DNA from: Sordaria brevicollis | Taxonomy: Eukaryota > Ascomycota > Sordariomycetes > Sordariales > Sordariaceae | Direction of reading: 5' to 3' | Assembly (NCBI GenBank): GCA_033439795.1 | Contig: JAUTDP010000011.1 | Span: forward strand, 1,860,001 to 1,924,000 | DNA: 64,000 nt | The notes under the pieces: generated by a model | What the model saw: the letters and a program-made list of their open reading frames with translations, nothing else | The model's database searches: none | What the model was told of the DNA's origin: nothing | Shown here: in pieces, positions 25,701 to 39,749 of the stretch | Position numbering within the stretch: the stretch's first letter is position 1 | How the letters are laid out: each line of letters begins with the position of its first letter | Position numbers and translations under genes: made by a program

Positions 25701-28143
25701 CGCTAAACCGGTTACTTAAAAAAAAAAAAATTCTTATTCTTATTCCGCTTACAAAATTAAAAAATATTTCTTTATAAAGTAATTAATAATCCGATTGAAA
25801 ATATTCTATTAAAATATAAGGAAATTATACGAAAGAGGGAAAATACTATTCGAATAAAAAAAAATTTATAATATTATAACGATTTAAAAATTGGGTGGGA
25901 ATTTAAACGAAGATATTTATTATTTATAAGGCAATAAATATATTGGGGTAAATTATTTAAAAAAAAGGAAAGCGGTTATTTATATAAATAAAAAATAGAA
26001 TTTTAAGGATTTAAATTTCTATATTAAAAAAAATTAAACCTTTATAACGTTTAAAAATTTAAAGGAATTATTAACCGTTTACTCAATTTATTCCCCTATT
26101 AAAATATATAAAATACTAAAATACGAATAAAAGTCTCCCCTCTTCGAATTCTTCGAAAAAAAACCCTTGTAAGATATTAAATTATAACCGTTAAGGACTT
26201 TAATTTTTATTATTTTAATTAGGATTTAAAGAATAAAATTAGCCTAAAAGCCGAAAGATTTTGTATATAAATATAATAATAGCGTATATAATTTATTACT
26301 TTTAGAGGGGAATTAACCCGTATAAATAATATAATATAAGAAGAAAGAAATAAAATAATCGATTATATATAAATAATATTAAAAATCGAAACCGAATATT
26401 AGGGGGCGTAATAGTACGAATAAACTAATTCGGATTATTATCCTTAAGAAATTTAGGTCTATACCGGAAGAAACATTAAGAAAGCGGAAGTAAAAGAAAA
26501 TTATAATTAGAATTTAATAAATATAGAAAAAGTACGAAAGGCGGCGTTATAATAGATTTCGGTCCTAACGAAGATTAATATAAAAGAGGAATTAAAATTT
26601 ATATTCGATAAATTCGATAGAGAATTTATAAGTATAACGGAAGAATTCGTTCCGCACTAGAAAAAAGGTCGAAGGAGAAAAACGAAATAATAAACACTAA
26701 AATATAAAATAACGATAAAAAATATAAAATAGAAATAATAAAAATAATATAAGGAAAAAATATCTTCGAATTAAATAAAATTCGTAGAAATATCGATAAA
26801 GAAAAAAAAAATTAATACGAAAATTCAATAAATAATATAACGAAAAAGCGTTAAAAAAGGATTAAAAAATTTAAATAAATTTTAAACCTTCGAAAAATAA
26901 ACCCGTACCCGAAATTATTTATTAATAAACTTATTTAAACTCCTAATTTTTAAATAACATAAAAAAATAAAAAAAATCGAAGATTATAATAATAAAGCGA
27001 ATATTGTCGCCGAATATTTTTTCCCGAAAGTAAACGTCCCTATAAATTATTTACCCGATTAAACCCTTCCCCTAAATACCGACGATTTATTATTTATTAA
27101 CGAATTAATTACCGAAGAAGATATTTAAAATATTTTATTTTAAATAATTCCGAATAAAATATTAGGTATAAATTAATATTTAAATAAATTTTTAAAAATT
27201 TATAAAGAATTATTTTAAAAGGCTATAAGTATTTTCGCAATTACGAATTTTCATTTTAAATATTTCTTATAGCGGTTTAAAAACGTAAAAGTAATTATTC
27301 TTAAAAAATTAAGAAAAACCGCCGTATAATAAAAATTAACCGGCGTATAGAAGTTAATTTCATTATTAAATAATATTAGGAAAATCTTCAAAGCGTTCGT
27401 CGCTAAAAGATTTATTTAAATTGTAAAAGAGTTTAACCTCCTATTAAAAGGCTAAATAGGTAATTAAGCAAACCGTTCGACCGAATTTACTATTTATATC
27501 GTTATAAATATTATATATACAATTTAAAAATTTAAAGCCGTTACGTTATTAATACTTTTTAAGTTTAAAGGCGTATTTAATAAAATTAATTATAAGTAAT
27601 TATTATATATTTTATAAGAAATACAATTCTTATAATAAATTTTTAAATAAATAGCGAATTTTATTAACGGATAAAGAAATTCCCTCTTTTTTAACGACGA
27701 AATATCTATTCCCTATATTACAAAAACCGGAATACCCTAAAGCTCCCCCCTTTTTTTAATTCTTTTTATCCTCTTTATTACTTTATTATATTATAAATTA
27801 ATTACGGTTAAAAATACGATTATAATTAGCTTCGTTAATAATATTAATATCGTCGCTATAATAAAGATTACCGAAGAGAATTATAAAATATTTTAAATAA
27901 TATAAAAAATTTACTCCGAATAAATAAAGGAAAGAAATATAAAATTCGAAGCGAATAAAATAGAATTAATATATTTTACGCGGATAAAAGTATTAAGAAC
28001 GGAAATTCTTTAATTTAAGGATATTATACTTCGATTAATAGAATTAATAAAATTCCTAAACGTTTAATTAAACCGCAAATTCAATTATCGAACCTATGCG
28101 GAAATTATTAAAAAAAAAATAAAAATTTAAACGAATATATTAA
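25700..28143 (+). pseudogene. ORF2 of L4, 5' part (endonuclease and RT)
   Basis: The endonuclease is seen around 25,890-26,280, with a LTVYSIYSPIKIYK stretch (family L.V.NVYNP). RT follows: SLLNNIRKIFKAFVAKRFI near 27,365-27,420, a STEFTIYIV segment, and the catalytic box near 27,825 read as SFVNNINIVA (family FADD, Asp to Asn by RIP). The frame is interrupted at 28,143 by MULE2 and continues at 31,739-32,490. Order and motifs fit Tad1/I-type LINEs. Confidence 0.82.
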
Positions 28144-28167
28144 GAGGAGGTCAACTCGCACTATCAC
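28144..28167. repeat. MULE2 left TIR
   Basis: 24 bp starting GAGGAGGTCAACTCGCAC, the reverse complement of 31,707-31,730. The adjacent 28,168-28,340 is unusually rich in CpA and TpG for this block, so it escaped or predates strong RIP. Confidence 0.9.
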
Positions 28168-28639
28168 TCTTGTCAATGCACACTATCACCCTATTTTTTT
28201 TCCCCATACATAACCCGAACCCTCGTAACAAATATGGTCGGCTATCGACCTGGGTCGTACCACGCCCGCCAAGCCCCCAAATTTCAGCCCATTACGCGTT
28301 CTAACTAGTGCAGACGTACTATACTAGCCACCCAGATTGGTTAGTGTAATTTATTTAGATTCTAGCGCCTTATCGTATTATTTATTATACTAAACTATTA
28401 TTATATATATTACTAATTAATAATCTATTAATCTATTACGCTACGTATTATTAAATCTATTAAATAAATAACGTTGTTAATATCTATCGATAATAAAAAT
28501 TTATTTATTATTTTTTTTAATACGATTCCCAATTAAATGTAATATAGATAATAAATGCGGCGTCCTAGGAGCCGTCGGTTGGTTACGACCGTAGCGCTTC
28601 CCCTATTTATATACCCGACTATATACCCGATTACCTTAT

Positions 28640-31310
28640 CGACCCGCAATTCCTCCCTACCCTAATCGAAATTAATTTAATAAGTAATACCCTAATTGTA
28701 AGCGAACCACCCTCAGCGTAGCCTAGTACTAGTACGACCGTAATAAATACTCCCTCGTTAACGTAGATTATAGAAATTAATTTAATATAGCTTATAAACG
28801 TTAATAAAGATTGCGACCCCGTTAAATTTATAAACGGCGATAATAATAATAATATATACGACCTATTACTTCTAGTATCTTTATTAATTTTCGATATAAA
28901 GTATAATAATATAGGGGATATTATATAAGCTATAAAAAGCTGGGTAATTATTAAAAGTTATAATATTATTATCTATCGTTCTTCCAATAGCCGCGGGGGT
29001 ATCGGTTATACTAGAGTCGATTTTAAATATCGTTATAATATTATACGTAAATTAAAAGTATATTTGCGTAAGACTTTTACTATTAAACGGGATTACTTAT
29101 AGTATAATATCGCTAAAGTATTTATTATTAATAATTATAAATAGATTTTTAAATTTTTCGATAAATATAAGGACTATAATTATCCCCTTTCTAATATACT
29201 ATTACTTATTAGAAATATATTTCGAGCCGAATATACCCTATTTATTACTTACTACCTAAATTGCCCCGCTATAACCAATTGCGAAATTGTAAAAGAGTTA
29301 CGCAACGAATTTTTAAATTTACAATTTATTAAAAGATAATTCAAATTATTACGTTATAAAGTTAAAAAGGAAATTCGTTATAATTATAACCTATTTTAAA
29401 TCGTTAAAAAGATATTCGACGATTATAACGTTTATTATAAAGTACTTTAGAAGGATAAAGAATATATTAAATTACGTAGTCTCTTTTAAAGTAACCTATA
29501 ATTAGAGAAATAGTAGAAGTTCTACCCTACTATATAGATATACAATAATATATATAAAATTAACGATAAGGGTCTTACTTTTTTCTAAATTATTGGTATA
29601 AATAATATCGAATTTACTTTCTTTTACGCCTTTAGCGTTATCGACATTAAGTAATAAGAGGGTTTTAATTGGTTAATAGATTATGTAAATGAATATAGAT
29701 AATAGATTAGCGCTAAAAAGCTATTTATTACTATTATAAATTTTAACGATGTAATAAGGGCTACGGTAAAGAGGGTATACCCTAGTATTAAACCCTACCT
29801 TTACATCTTCTATATTAATAAGAATATAGTCCTTAAAATTAAATAACGTTGGGATAAAAACGCGGCTACTAAAATTACCCGAACCGCCGCCGTAATTTCT
29901 ATTATATAAATCGAACGGGAAATATCGGTATCGAATTAACGTAATTATTACGATAATATTAAAAGCGGGGTATAAAAGCTAGAATAATTGGATAAGGAAG
30001 ATAAAGAGGTAATTATTCGATTTAATTATTTAGCGTATAACGTAAATAATATTAGCCCGCTACCGTAAGAGGTTAAATATAATAGGAAGGGTATATACGA
30101 CTTTTAGAAGTATATTATTTACGCTCAAATTTATAAAGATTTCGTTACCGCTTACGAAAAATTTAAAACCTTCTTCCTATAATAAACCGCAATTCTAAAT
30201 TATTTCGAAAATATATATATACCCGTTAAACGAAAGTAAGTTACTTATTACGTTAACGAAACCCTTAACTTTAAATATCGCATTACATCTCTAATCGAGT
30301 TTTTAAACCGTTACTTTAAGACCTTTATTATTATTAGTATATATACCTATATTTGGGCCTATATAATCTCCTATATATTAATTATTTTTTATTATTTTTT
30401 AGGAAATATATTTATCGATTACGTTATTACTTAGAGTTTCGAAATAGTAAAGTCTATAAAAAAGTATATCGAAGAAAATTACTTCGACGAGCGCCGTTTA
30501 ATATAACGAAAATATATAAATTAAGTTTAATTTAATAATATATTATATTAAATAATTAAGAAGGTTTTAAAGAAAATTACCTATTAATATTGTATTATAT
30601 TAAATATAATACCTATAAATAATATTCCCTTCCCTAATCCTCTCCCTAATTATATATATAAATTTACTTTATAAATAAGTATTTTATATTTATATATAAT
30701 CTTAGAAAAGAAATTCGACCGAAATATATTATTACGCCTAATTAAAGAAAATTTCTATTTATTCTAATAATTTAAAAGGAATCTTCTTAATAATAATAAT
30801 TATTTATAATATTAAAATTTTAACCGCATTAAAAAATTTAGAAATCGACCTCGTTATAACGCTCCCTTCGTTTTTAATCTTAATGCTCTCCGATTGATTA
30901 CGCTAATTAATACCTAAACAATTCCCCTTCTTTCGATTATATTTACTTAATTCCAAATTAAAGTATTACGAAGTCGCCCGCGTCTTATATTTAACCGGGG
31001 TAAATAACCGAGAATTAATTAAAATTATATTGCATCGATACGAATTGCGCCGTTAGCCTAACGAAATATATCCGCATAGGAAGGCGTTAACTTAAGAGTA
31101 AAGGATAATGCCGATCGCCGTTAATCCTAAATTGGTATATAGATAAAAGGAAGAGGTTGCCTTCGTAATAGTACTAATAGAAGTAAGGGAAGAAGAGAGA
31201 GGGGAGGTAGAATTTTACGGAATAGAAGAAGTATAATAAGAGGAGGAGGTACGTTAACGAATATACTAATTAGTATATAAGGTAATCGATGTAGCGTACG
31301 TATTATTAGC
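28640..31310 (+). pseudogene. MULE2 transposase remnant (FAR1-like N terminus)
   Basis: Plus-strand frame with mostly RIP-type stops. Near 28,940-29,060 it reads AIKSWVIIKSYNIIIYRSSN then GGIGYTRVDFKYRYN, similar to the WRKY-GCM1/FAR1-type zinc-binding domain at the N terminus of many MULE transposases. The DDE core is near 29,540-29,600 (YNNIYKINDKGLTFF followed by IIGINNIEFTF). A later segment, YPSIKPYLYIFYINKNIVLK near 29,785-29,840, is the usual (Y/F)P...LC.FH..KN block. The C-terminal region near 30,830-31,300 is basic, with RPR motifs. Confidence 0.78.
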
Positions 31311-31706
31311 ATTTAGAACTAATAGAGGGAAATTCTCTAGTATTCTCTTTAATACTTTTATTAGTAATTAGATTATTCGATTTTATACCAGAAAATAAAT
31401 AAAAATAAATAAATTAATAATCTATAAATTAATGTAATAATACGACCGCGACCGTATAAGAAGACGTATTTAATTGAGAGCGATTAATTGAATATAATAT
31501 AAAAATTTGCGACCGTAGCGCTGAAGCCGCTATAATTACCCTATAAGGGTGCGCTGTAAATGTAGCCTATTGGGTACGGTTGCTTCCGTTCTATAATATA
31601 TTACGAAATAATGTAATATTAAGTTTTAGCGCGGAAACTTTGTGAAATTTTGGAAAGAATATATCTGGGAGGTCGGAAAGTGGGGTGACAGTCTGCGTTA
31701 ACGAAT

Positions 31707-31730
31707 GTGATAGTGCGAGTTGACCTCCTC
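31707..31730. repeat. MULE2 right TIR
   Basis: Ends GTGCGAGTTGACCTCCTC, followed directly by TATATTAA, the target duplication. Confidence 0.9.
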
Positions 31731-31738
31731 TATATTAA

Positions 31739-32503
31739 TCCGGTTAGCCGTAAAAATTTGGGATTACTCTTTCGTTTATACGAGGGAAATTTATACTAAA
31801 TATATTCGAAACGTAATTATATATAGAATTTTAACTTTTTATTAACCGATAAAAATATATAGTAAACCTCGAAAGATAATAATTGGATTAGTTAAATATT
31901 AAATTAAATATTTAAAAATTATCGCTGGGGTGTATAAAATTACGTTAATACGGAACCTTAAAACGGAAATTTTTTACCTACTATTCGACCTCTATTTTAA
32001 TAAACGGGTAAAAGCTTTCGAAGAAAAATTCGCCTATATAGATTAAATTAAATTCGTCCGAAAAATAGCAGTTTAAGTAATTAATTATATCTAAATAAAA
32101 CGAATAAGAAATCGACTACTTATTAATAAATTAGAAAATAATACCGTTAAAATTAAATAAGCGGAAAAATAAATATTAATAAAAAACTTTATAACGATTA
32201 TAATAGGACCGCCTCCGATAATAAATATACCCGTTCAATTTTTATAACCGCCGGAACCTTCAACCTTTAATTAAAAAATATAATTAAAAAATATTACGAA
32301 GAGAAAATAAATATTACGCTATAACTATTAATTAATAATAATAATAATTAAATTAAATTAGCGGTATAAATTTATAATTATTAACTTCGACCCGAAATTC
32401 AATAATATTATAATAAAACGGTATATAATTAATTAAAAAAAGAAAAAGCGGAAAAGAACCCAACCTTTAAAAAATAATAAGGATTATTATCTATTAACGA
32501 AAA
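31739..32503 (+). pseudogene. ORF2 of L4, C-terminal part
   Basis: Resumes the L4 ORF2 after MULE2, colinear with L5 37,040-37,800 and L6 52,370-53,140. It covers the region after the RT palm, with no recognisable RNase H core. It ends at TATTAACGAAAA (32,492-32,503), the left copy of the L5 target duplication. Confidence 0.75.
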
Positions 32504-34199
32504 TTAAAATTGCTTTGGAACCGGAAACGCTGATTTCTAGTCGAGGAGCGCTCTAAAACGAAAATTAATAACGGGAATTAATTTAAGAAGGTTTTTTATA
32601 TCCTTTACGATATTCCGCGACGAATATAGCGACGACGATATATCGTTACTACCGATAGCAATTAATAACGGTAATTATAAATTCGAAAATAGCGTTTATA
32701 ACCCGCTCGCAAAATTTTCAACTTATAACGACTTTAATATAACGCGCGCCGCGAAGATTTCGGAAAAAACGTAGGAGGACGACGAAATTATAAAGAAATT
32801 TATTACTAAAGCGAATAAATTTTCGGATTACGACGCTATTTCGTTCGAGGATTGCAATTAGGTTTATAAATTATTTAACGAATATACGAAAATCCTTATA
32901 AAGAAAAGTAGGGTAATACGCCCCGAAATTAATAAAGTTAATAATAATTAAATTATTATTAAAAAGGATTTCGACGATTTAAAGAAAACAATTTTATAAA
33001 AATTATAAAAGAACGTTAAAGAAGCGTTGAAAATATAAACCGGAATTATAAAGGACGTTTTTCCTAAGATTGGGTTTATCCTTTAATATATTACGATTAT
33101 TACCCCCCCTCTAAAAATATTCCCCGTTAATTACGACCGTACCCTCTTTATTCGAAGTATTATAATCGATATTTAATATTCGAAATAAACGAATAAAGAA
33201 ATTAAAATTTAAATTAAAAAGATATTTCGCAATTTAAGGATTAGTACCCCTAATATTATACGAATTATTACGAAATTATTTATAACCGGAAATTATAAAA
33301 TTATATTCGATAATACTATATATAAATAATATTAATAATATTAAATTTAAATTAAGAAAATCTTTAGCGAAAAAGCGTTCGTATTTTTAAATACTATTAT
33401 ATTAATTACTAAAGGGTTCCTTTAAACGAATATTACCGAATATATAAGGATAGAGGATATAATTTATAAAATATAATAAGCGAATTCGATTACTTTTATT
33501 ATTAGAGTATACCCGTAGAAGAAGAGAATTAGCGAGGATAAAGGATTTTTTATAATAGAAATTATAATTATAAAAATAACCGAAATTTTTTATAAAGAAT
33601 TCTTCCTTTAGGAGGGTAGTACGTATATTTACGAATTATTTACCTCCTTAATTAATATTTAATAATATTTTACTTATTAGGGTATAAAATATTTAAGGAA
33701 ATTCTATTATAATATTAATATTTATAAACGTTATAATAAGGATAAATATAATAAAGATTATTTTAAAGAAATAAATTACTTATTTAACGAAAATAAATTG
33801 TTAATTTTTTACGTTCTATATAAAAAATACGGGTATTATACTTTTAAAAAGAAGGTATATTTTATTTTTAAGAAAGTTATTGCGAAAGTTATTATAAAGT
33901 ACGCTGAAAGGTTACGTTTATTTATATATTAGAAGGATTTTAAAAGAAGTATTATATTAAAACCGGCGGCGGCGGAAAACGATAGGGATATCGATTTCTT
34001 TAACGCCCCCCTTACCGCCCGTACTATTATTATTTATAAGAAGGAATTTAAAAATAGAAATAAAGGCCGTATTTATAAACGGATTAATAAGCCTTTTATT
34101 AGACCGAAATTAACGGTTAAAGGTCCGATAAACGTATTTACGAATTTTTAGGGTTTAGGTACTTAGAACGGCGTTAATTTAATCGCTATTACTAAACCG

Positions 34200-37100
34200 G
34201 TTATTTAAAAGGAAAAGATTCCTATTCCTACTCCGCCCGCGGGGTTAAAAGATATTCTTTTATAAAATAATTAATAATTTAATTAAAAATATTTTATTAG
34301 AATATAGGGAAATTATACGAGAGAAGGAAATTATTATTTAAATAAAAAGAGATTTATAATATTATAATAATTTAAAAGCCGGGTAAAAATTTAAACGAAG
34401 ATATTTATTATTTACAAGGCGGTAAATATATTAAAGTAAATTATTTAAAAAAGGGGAGGGCGGTTATTTACGTAAATAAGAGATAGAATTTTAAAGATTT
34501 AAATTTCTATATTAGAAAAGATTAAACTTCTATAACGTTTAAAAATTTAAAGGAGTTATTAATTATTTATTTAATTTATTCCCCTATTAAAATATATAGA
34601 ATATTAAAATACGAATAGGGGTTTCCCCTTTTCGAATTCTTTAAAAAAAGACCTTTAGTAAAATATTAAATTATAACCGTCGAAGATTTTAATTTCTATT
34701 ATCCCAATTAGGATTTAGAGAATAAAATTAGCCCAAGAATTGAAAAATTCTTTATATAAATATAACGGTAGCGTATATAATTTATTATTTTTAGAAGGGA
34801 GCCGATTTATATAAGTAATACAATACGGGAAGAAAGAAATAAAATAATTAATTATATATAAATAATATTAAAAGTCGAAACCGAATATTAAGGGGTATAA
34901 TAGTACGAATAAATCGGTTCGGATTATTATTTTTAAGAAATTTAAATTTATACCGGAAAAAAAGTTAAAAAAACGGAAGTAGAGGAAAATTATAATTAGA
35001 ATTTAATAAATACGGAAAAAGTACGAAAGGCGGCGTTATAACGGATTTCGGTTTTAGCGAAGATCGATACGAAGGAGGAATTAGAATTTATATTCGATAA
35101 ATTCGATAGAGAATTTATAAATATAGTAGAAAAATTCGTCCTATATTAAAAGAAAGGTCGAAAGAGAAGAACGAAATAATAAATATTAAAATATAAAATA
35201 GCGATGAAAAATACGAAGCGGAAGTAGTAGAAATAGTATAGGGAAAGGATATCCTTAAATTAGGTAAAATTCGTAAAGGTATCGATAAAGAAAAGAAGGA
35301 TTAATACGAAAGTTTAATAAATAATATAACGAAAAAGCGTTGAAAGGGCGTCGAAGAATTTAAATAAATTTTGGACCCTTAAAAAATAAACCCGTATTTA
35401 AAACTATTTATTAATAAATTCGTTTAAATTTTTAATTTTTAAATAATACGAAGGAATAAAAGAAATTAAAAATTATAATAATAAAGTAAATATTTTCGCC
35501 GAACGTTTCTTCCCGAAAGTAAACGTTCTTACGGATTATTTATTTAATTAGACCCTTCTTTTAAATACCGGCGATTTATTATTTATTAATAAATTAATTA
35601 CCGAAGAGGATATTTAAGAGGTTTTATTTCGGATAATTCCGAATAAAATATTAGGCGTCGATTAGTATTTAAATAGATTTTTAAAGATTTATAAGGAATT
35701 ATTCCGAAAAATTATAACTATTTTCGCGGTTACGAATTTTCGTTTTAAGTACTTTTTATAGCGGTTTAAAAATGCGAAAATAATCGTTTTTAAAAAGCTA
35801 AAAAAAACCGCCGTATAATAAAAATTAACCGGCGTATAAAAGTTAATTTTATTATTAAATAATATTAAGAAAATCTTCGAAACGTTCGTCGCTAAAAAAT
35901 TTATTTAAACTATAGAAGAATTTAATTTCCTATTAAAAGGTTAAATAAATAATTAGGTAGGCCGTTTAATTAAATTTACTATCCGTATTATTATAAATAT
36001 TATATATACAATTTGGAAATTCGGAGCCGTTATATTATTAAGGGATGGTCTATCTGCACCGTAGGAAAAGTCTTAGTCGACCGTAGTCCAACAATGGAAT
36101 AAGGTATAACTTTACCAAATTCAGGGCTAGGTAAATAAAAAGAATATAGTTAGAATTGTTGATTTTCGCTGGATTTTTCATATTCAAAGGCCAATTCTAC
36201 CAACGTTACCTTTACCACCTTTTCTCCCTTTTAAGATATCTAAAATCAAAAAAGTGTTTTTAACAAAAAGAATCAAGTGCGTACAAGGATTGCAGACGGT
36301 GTTTAGTTCCAAATTTAGAGTGAAAAACTACCAAAATTCCCATACACACTATGACTTTTTAGAATTTTTCTTCGCGGAATTATTTAAAGTTGAACCTTTT
36401 TCTTACGGTCGATTAAGACTTTTCTTACGGTGCAGATAGACCACCCCATTATTAATACTCTTTAATTTTAAAAGCGTATTCGATAGAATTAATTATAAGT
36501 AATTATTATATACCCTATAGGAAATACGATTTTTACGATAAATTTTCGAATAAATAACGAATTTTATTAATAAACGAAGAGGTTCCTTCTTTTTCGATAA
36601 CGAAACGTCCGCTCCCTATATTATAAAAGCCGGAGTATTTTAGGGCTCTCCCTTCTCTTTAATTCTTTTTATCCTTTTTATTACCTTATTATATTATAAA
36701 TTAATTACGGTTAAAAATACAATTACGGTCGGCTTCGCTAATAATATTAATATTATCGCTATAGCGAAAATTACCGAAGAGAATTATAGGATATTTTAAA
36801 CGGTATAGGAAATTTACTCCGAATAGGTAAAGGAAAGAAGTATAGAATTCGAAGCGAATAAAATGGAATTAATATATTTTATACGGACGAAGGTATTAAG
36901 AATAGAAATTTTCTAATTCGGGGACATTATATTTCGATTAATAGAATTAATAAAATTCTTAAACGTTTAATTAAATTATAAATTTAATTATCGAATTTAT
37001 ATAGAGGTTATTAAAAAGAAAATAAAGATTTAAATAAATATATTAACCTAATTAATTATAAAGATTTAGGGTTACTCTTTTATTTATACGAAGGAGATTT

Positions 37101-37790
37101 ATATTAAATATATTCGAAATACGATTATATATAGAGTTTTAGCTTTCTATTAGCTAATAGAAGTATATAGTAAACCCCGAAGGATAATAATCGGATTGGT
37201 TAAATATTAGACTAAATATTTAAAAATTATTATTAAAGTATATAAAATTACGCCGATACGGAACCTTAAAATAAAAACTTTTTGCCCGCTATTCGACTTT
37301 TATTTTAATAAATAAGTAAGGGCTTTTAAAGAGAAATTCGCTTATATAAATTAAATTAGATTCGTCCGAAAAATAATAATTTAAATAATTAATTATATTT
37401 AAATAAAACGAATAAAAAGTCGATTATTTATTAATAAATTGGAAAGTAGTACCGCTAAAATTAAATAAGCGGAGGAATAGGTATTAATAGAGAATTTTAT
37501 AGTAATTATAATAGGATCGCCCTTAGTAACGGGCGTACTTATTTAACCGTTATAACCGCTAGAATTTTTAATTTTCGATCGAGAAGTATAATTAGAGGAC
37601 GTTATAAAAAGAGAGTAGGTATTATATTATAATTATTAATTAATAATAGCGGTAATTAAATTAAATCGGCGGTATAAATTTATAATTATTAACTTTAATT
37701 TAAAATTTAGTAATACCGTAATAAAACGGTATATAATTAATTAAAAAAAGAAGAAGCGGAAAAGAATTTAACTTTTAGAGGACGATAAAG
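34200..37790 (+). pseudogene. ORF2 of L5, split by the MITE
   Basis: Colinear with ORF2 of L4 and L6. The endonuclease block near 34,680-34,730 reads VEDFNFYYPN, the GDFNxHHPxW-type active-site motif of LINE endonucleases after RIP. The RT block precedes the MITE, and the catalytic box after it (near 36,740) reads GFANNINIIA. The MITE at 36,042-36,447 lies in the RT palm region. Dead by RIP stops as well as by the insertion. Confidence 0.8.
36042..36447. mobile_element. 406-bp MITE with about 45-bp TIRs
   Basis: Flanked by a perfect 8-bp TSD, ATTATTAA (36,034-36,041 and 36,448-36,455). TIRs share GGTCTATCTGCACCGTA and extend to about 45 bp, with the left GGGATGG against GGGGTGG on the right and two other transitions. 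The interior has normal CpA/TpG content, so it is scarcely RIPed. The 61-residue ORF at 36,254-36,439 has no support. TSD length fits MULE or hAT elements; the TIR matches neither MULE1 nor MULE2. Confidence 0.88.
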
Positions 37791-38279
37791 ATTATTATTT
37801 ATTAACGAAAATAAAAAGTTCCTTCTTTATTTAAACGAGAATAGAAGTAATCGGCCTTAGGGCCTTCCTTTTTTAAAGAAAAATCCTTAATATTAATACC
37901 CTTATTTATTCGTATAGATTAAGACGAAAAACGTTTTATTATATTATATTCGAATATTTCCGGATAGTAAATATATAGTTCGTAATAACCGATTGGTTAT
38001 AAACGTAGGAATAATTCTAAATTTATTTAGACGATGGAATTAAGGCCGAAAGGATCCTATTATAAGTATTTCGGTTAGGACGATTAAATAAATACTATTT
38101 AGTAATCGAATTAGAAGAGGAGTAGCGAAACGAATTCGTTCGTTATTTTTAATTTTCTTTTTTTTTTTTTCTTTTATTTTTATTTATTAATACGCTAAAA
38201 TAAGGACGGGGGAGGATTTCTATTTAATTAAGAATTTATTAGGCCGCGAAGGTAACGATTTATTTAATTATTATTTTTT

Positions 38280-39749
38280 TTTATAATTAATTAAAGCCTT
38301 TAATATTTTATTATTATCGGCGAATAAACGGTTCTATTCGTTGAATTAATAAATATATTAACGTATAATATTAATTACGAATTAATATTAAGCGAATTAA
38401 TTATTATTAATAGGAACGGGATTAGTAGGATGAATAGCCGGCGAATTAATTTTTATTAAAGAATTATTATAAGAAAATATACGAATATTATTATTACTTT
38501 AAGGAATTCTATTACTACCGCTATAAAGTAAATTATTATTATTATTATAGGGTAAATTATTATTATTATTATAGGGGATATTATTCGAAGGAATACGACC
38601 GTTAATTAAATTATTTTTATTAGAAAGGAGGAGTTCGCGATAATTTTTTTAGAAATAATTATTAATTAATTATTTTTTATAGCGAATAAATTATTTTAGG
38701 GTATTAGTAAAGCCGTTATTAATAAGGCGAAGGCGAATCGCGCTAGTAAATTCTTTAATAATAATACGGAAGTGGATAAAATAGTCGCGGAATTCGCTAT
38801 TAATTAGGTTTTTAATAACGACTTTCTTTTAGAAAATATTATAGAAATTATAAAAATTGCGAAGTATATCGATTATATAATATAAAACCGTTAAGGTATA
38901 TTAGGTAGCTTAATTGAATTTATTTAAGAATAAATTAGAATAGGAGATATTAATAATATAGAAAATAGTAATTTATTTAAATAATTAAAGATATAATAAA
39001 TTAATTTAATAATAACTTTTATATAAATATTATAATTTAGGACAATTAAGAAGGTAAAAAGAATTTTAATTAATTAAAGGGTATAAGCGAAATATAGGGG
39101 AATACGGATATAGTTTCGGAAAGGTTAATATAAGGATAGAACGTAGTAGAGGGAGGATTTACCCTTTCTTTAATATATAAAAGAATTTATTATTAATAAA
39201 ACGTTTAATAATATATTCGAAGTTAATTTTAATATTAGTATTAACCATATTAAATATAGGGGTTAACGAAGGAGGGCGAAGGGGAAACGAATTTTCGCCT
39301 TTATTTTCGTCGGAAGTTTTTATTATTTTACAGAATACTTTAGCGTATTTTTAATAAGGAATAACTATTTTAAATCGATTATTATTATTAAAGGAAAGAA
39401 AAATTTAAAAAAGCTTAAAGGATAAAGGGTTTTTATATTTAAGGGAGGGAAATCTTTATATTAATATAAACCGTAATAGAAACGTAATTATAATAAGGGG
39501 AGGAAAAGGATAGAAGGAATAAAGGAAAATTTAATAGTTAAAAAGTTTAATAATAATTAAAAGGGTAAATAAATAAGGGAATAGAAGGCGGAAAGCGGTA
39601 ATAAATAAAAGATAGGACGGTAGATTAAAAAGGTAGAGCGGTCTAATATTTTAATATAATAGTAAATAGAAAGGATAAGACGGATATTAATCGCGTTAGC
39701 GGTAGGTATATACTGCGATTGTAGAACGCCGAAAAAGCGGCGCGGATAG
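38280..39749 (+). pseudogene. ORF3 of L5
   Basis: Plus-strand frame downstream of the RT with relatively few stops. It reads GISKAVINKAKANRASKFFN and NNTEVDKIVAEFAINQVFNN around 38,700-38,820, colinear with L3. Then comes a Lys/Arg-rich part (KYRGQRRRVRGRRIFAFIFV near 39,250-39,310) and a basic end before TAG at 39,747-39,749. It has the same frame, position and ending in every LINE copy. Confidence 0.65.

Larger units (their letters stand above)
28144..31730 (+). mobile_element. MULE DNA transposon (MULE2) inside L4
   Basis: 3,587-bp element with a perfect 8-bp TSD, TATATTAA (28,136-28,143 and 31,731-31,738); the empty site is visible in other LINE copies. TIRs begin GAGGAGGTCAACTCGCAC and are identical for 24 bp, then loosely similar (GCACACTATCACC against GCAGACTGTCACC). 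The first 500 bp and last 250 bp are poorly RIPed, while the middle is AT-rich. It encodes a plus-strand MULE transposase remnant. Its TIR is unrelated to that of MULE1. Confidence 0.88.
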
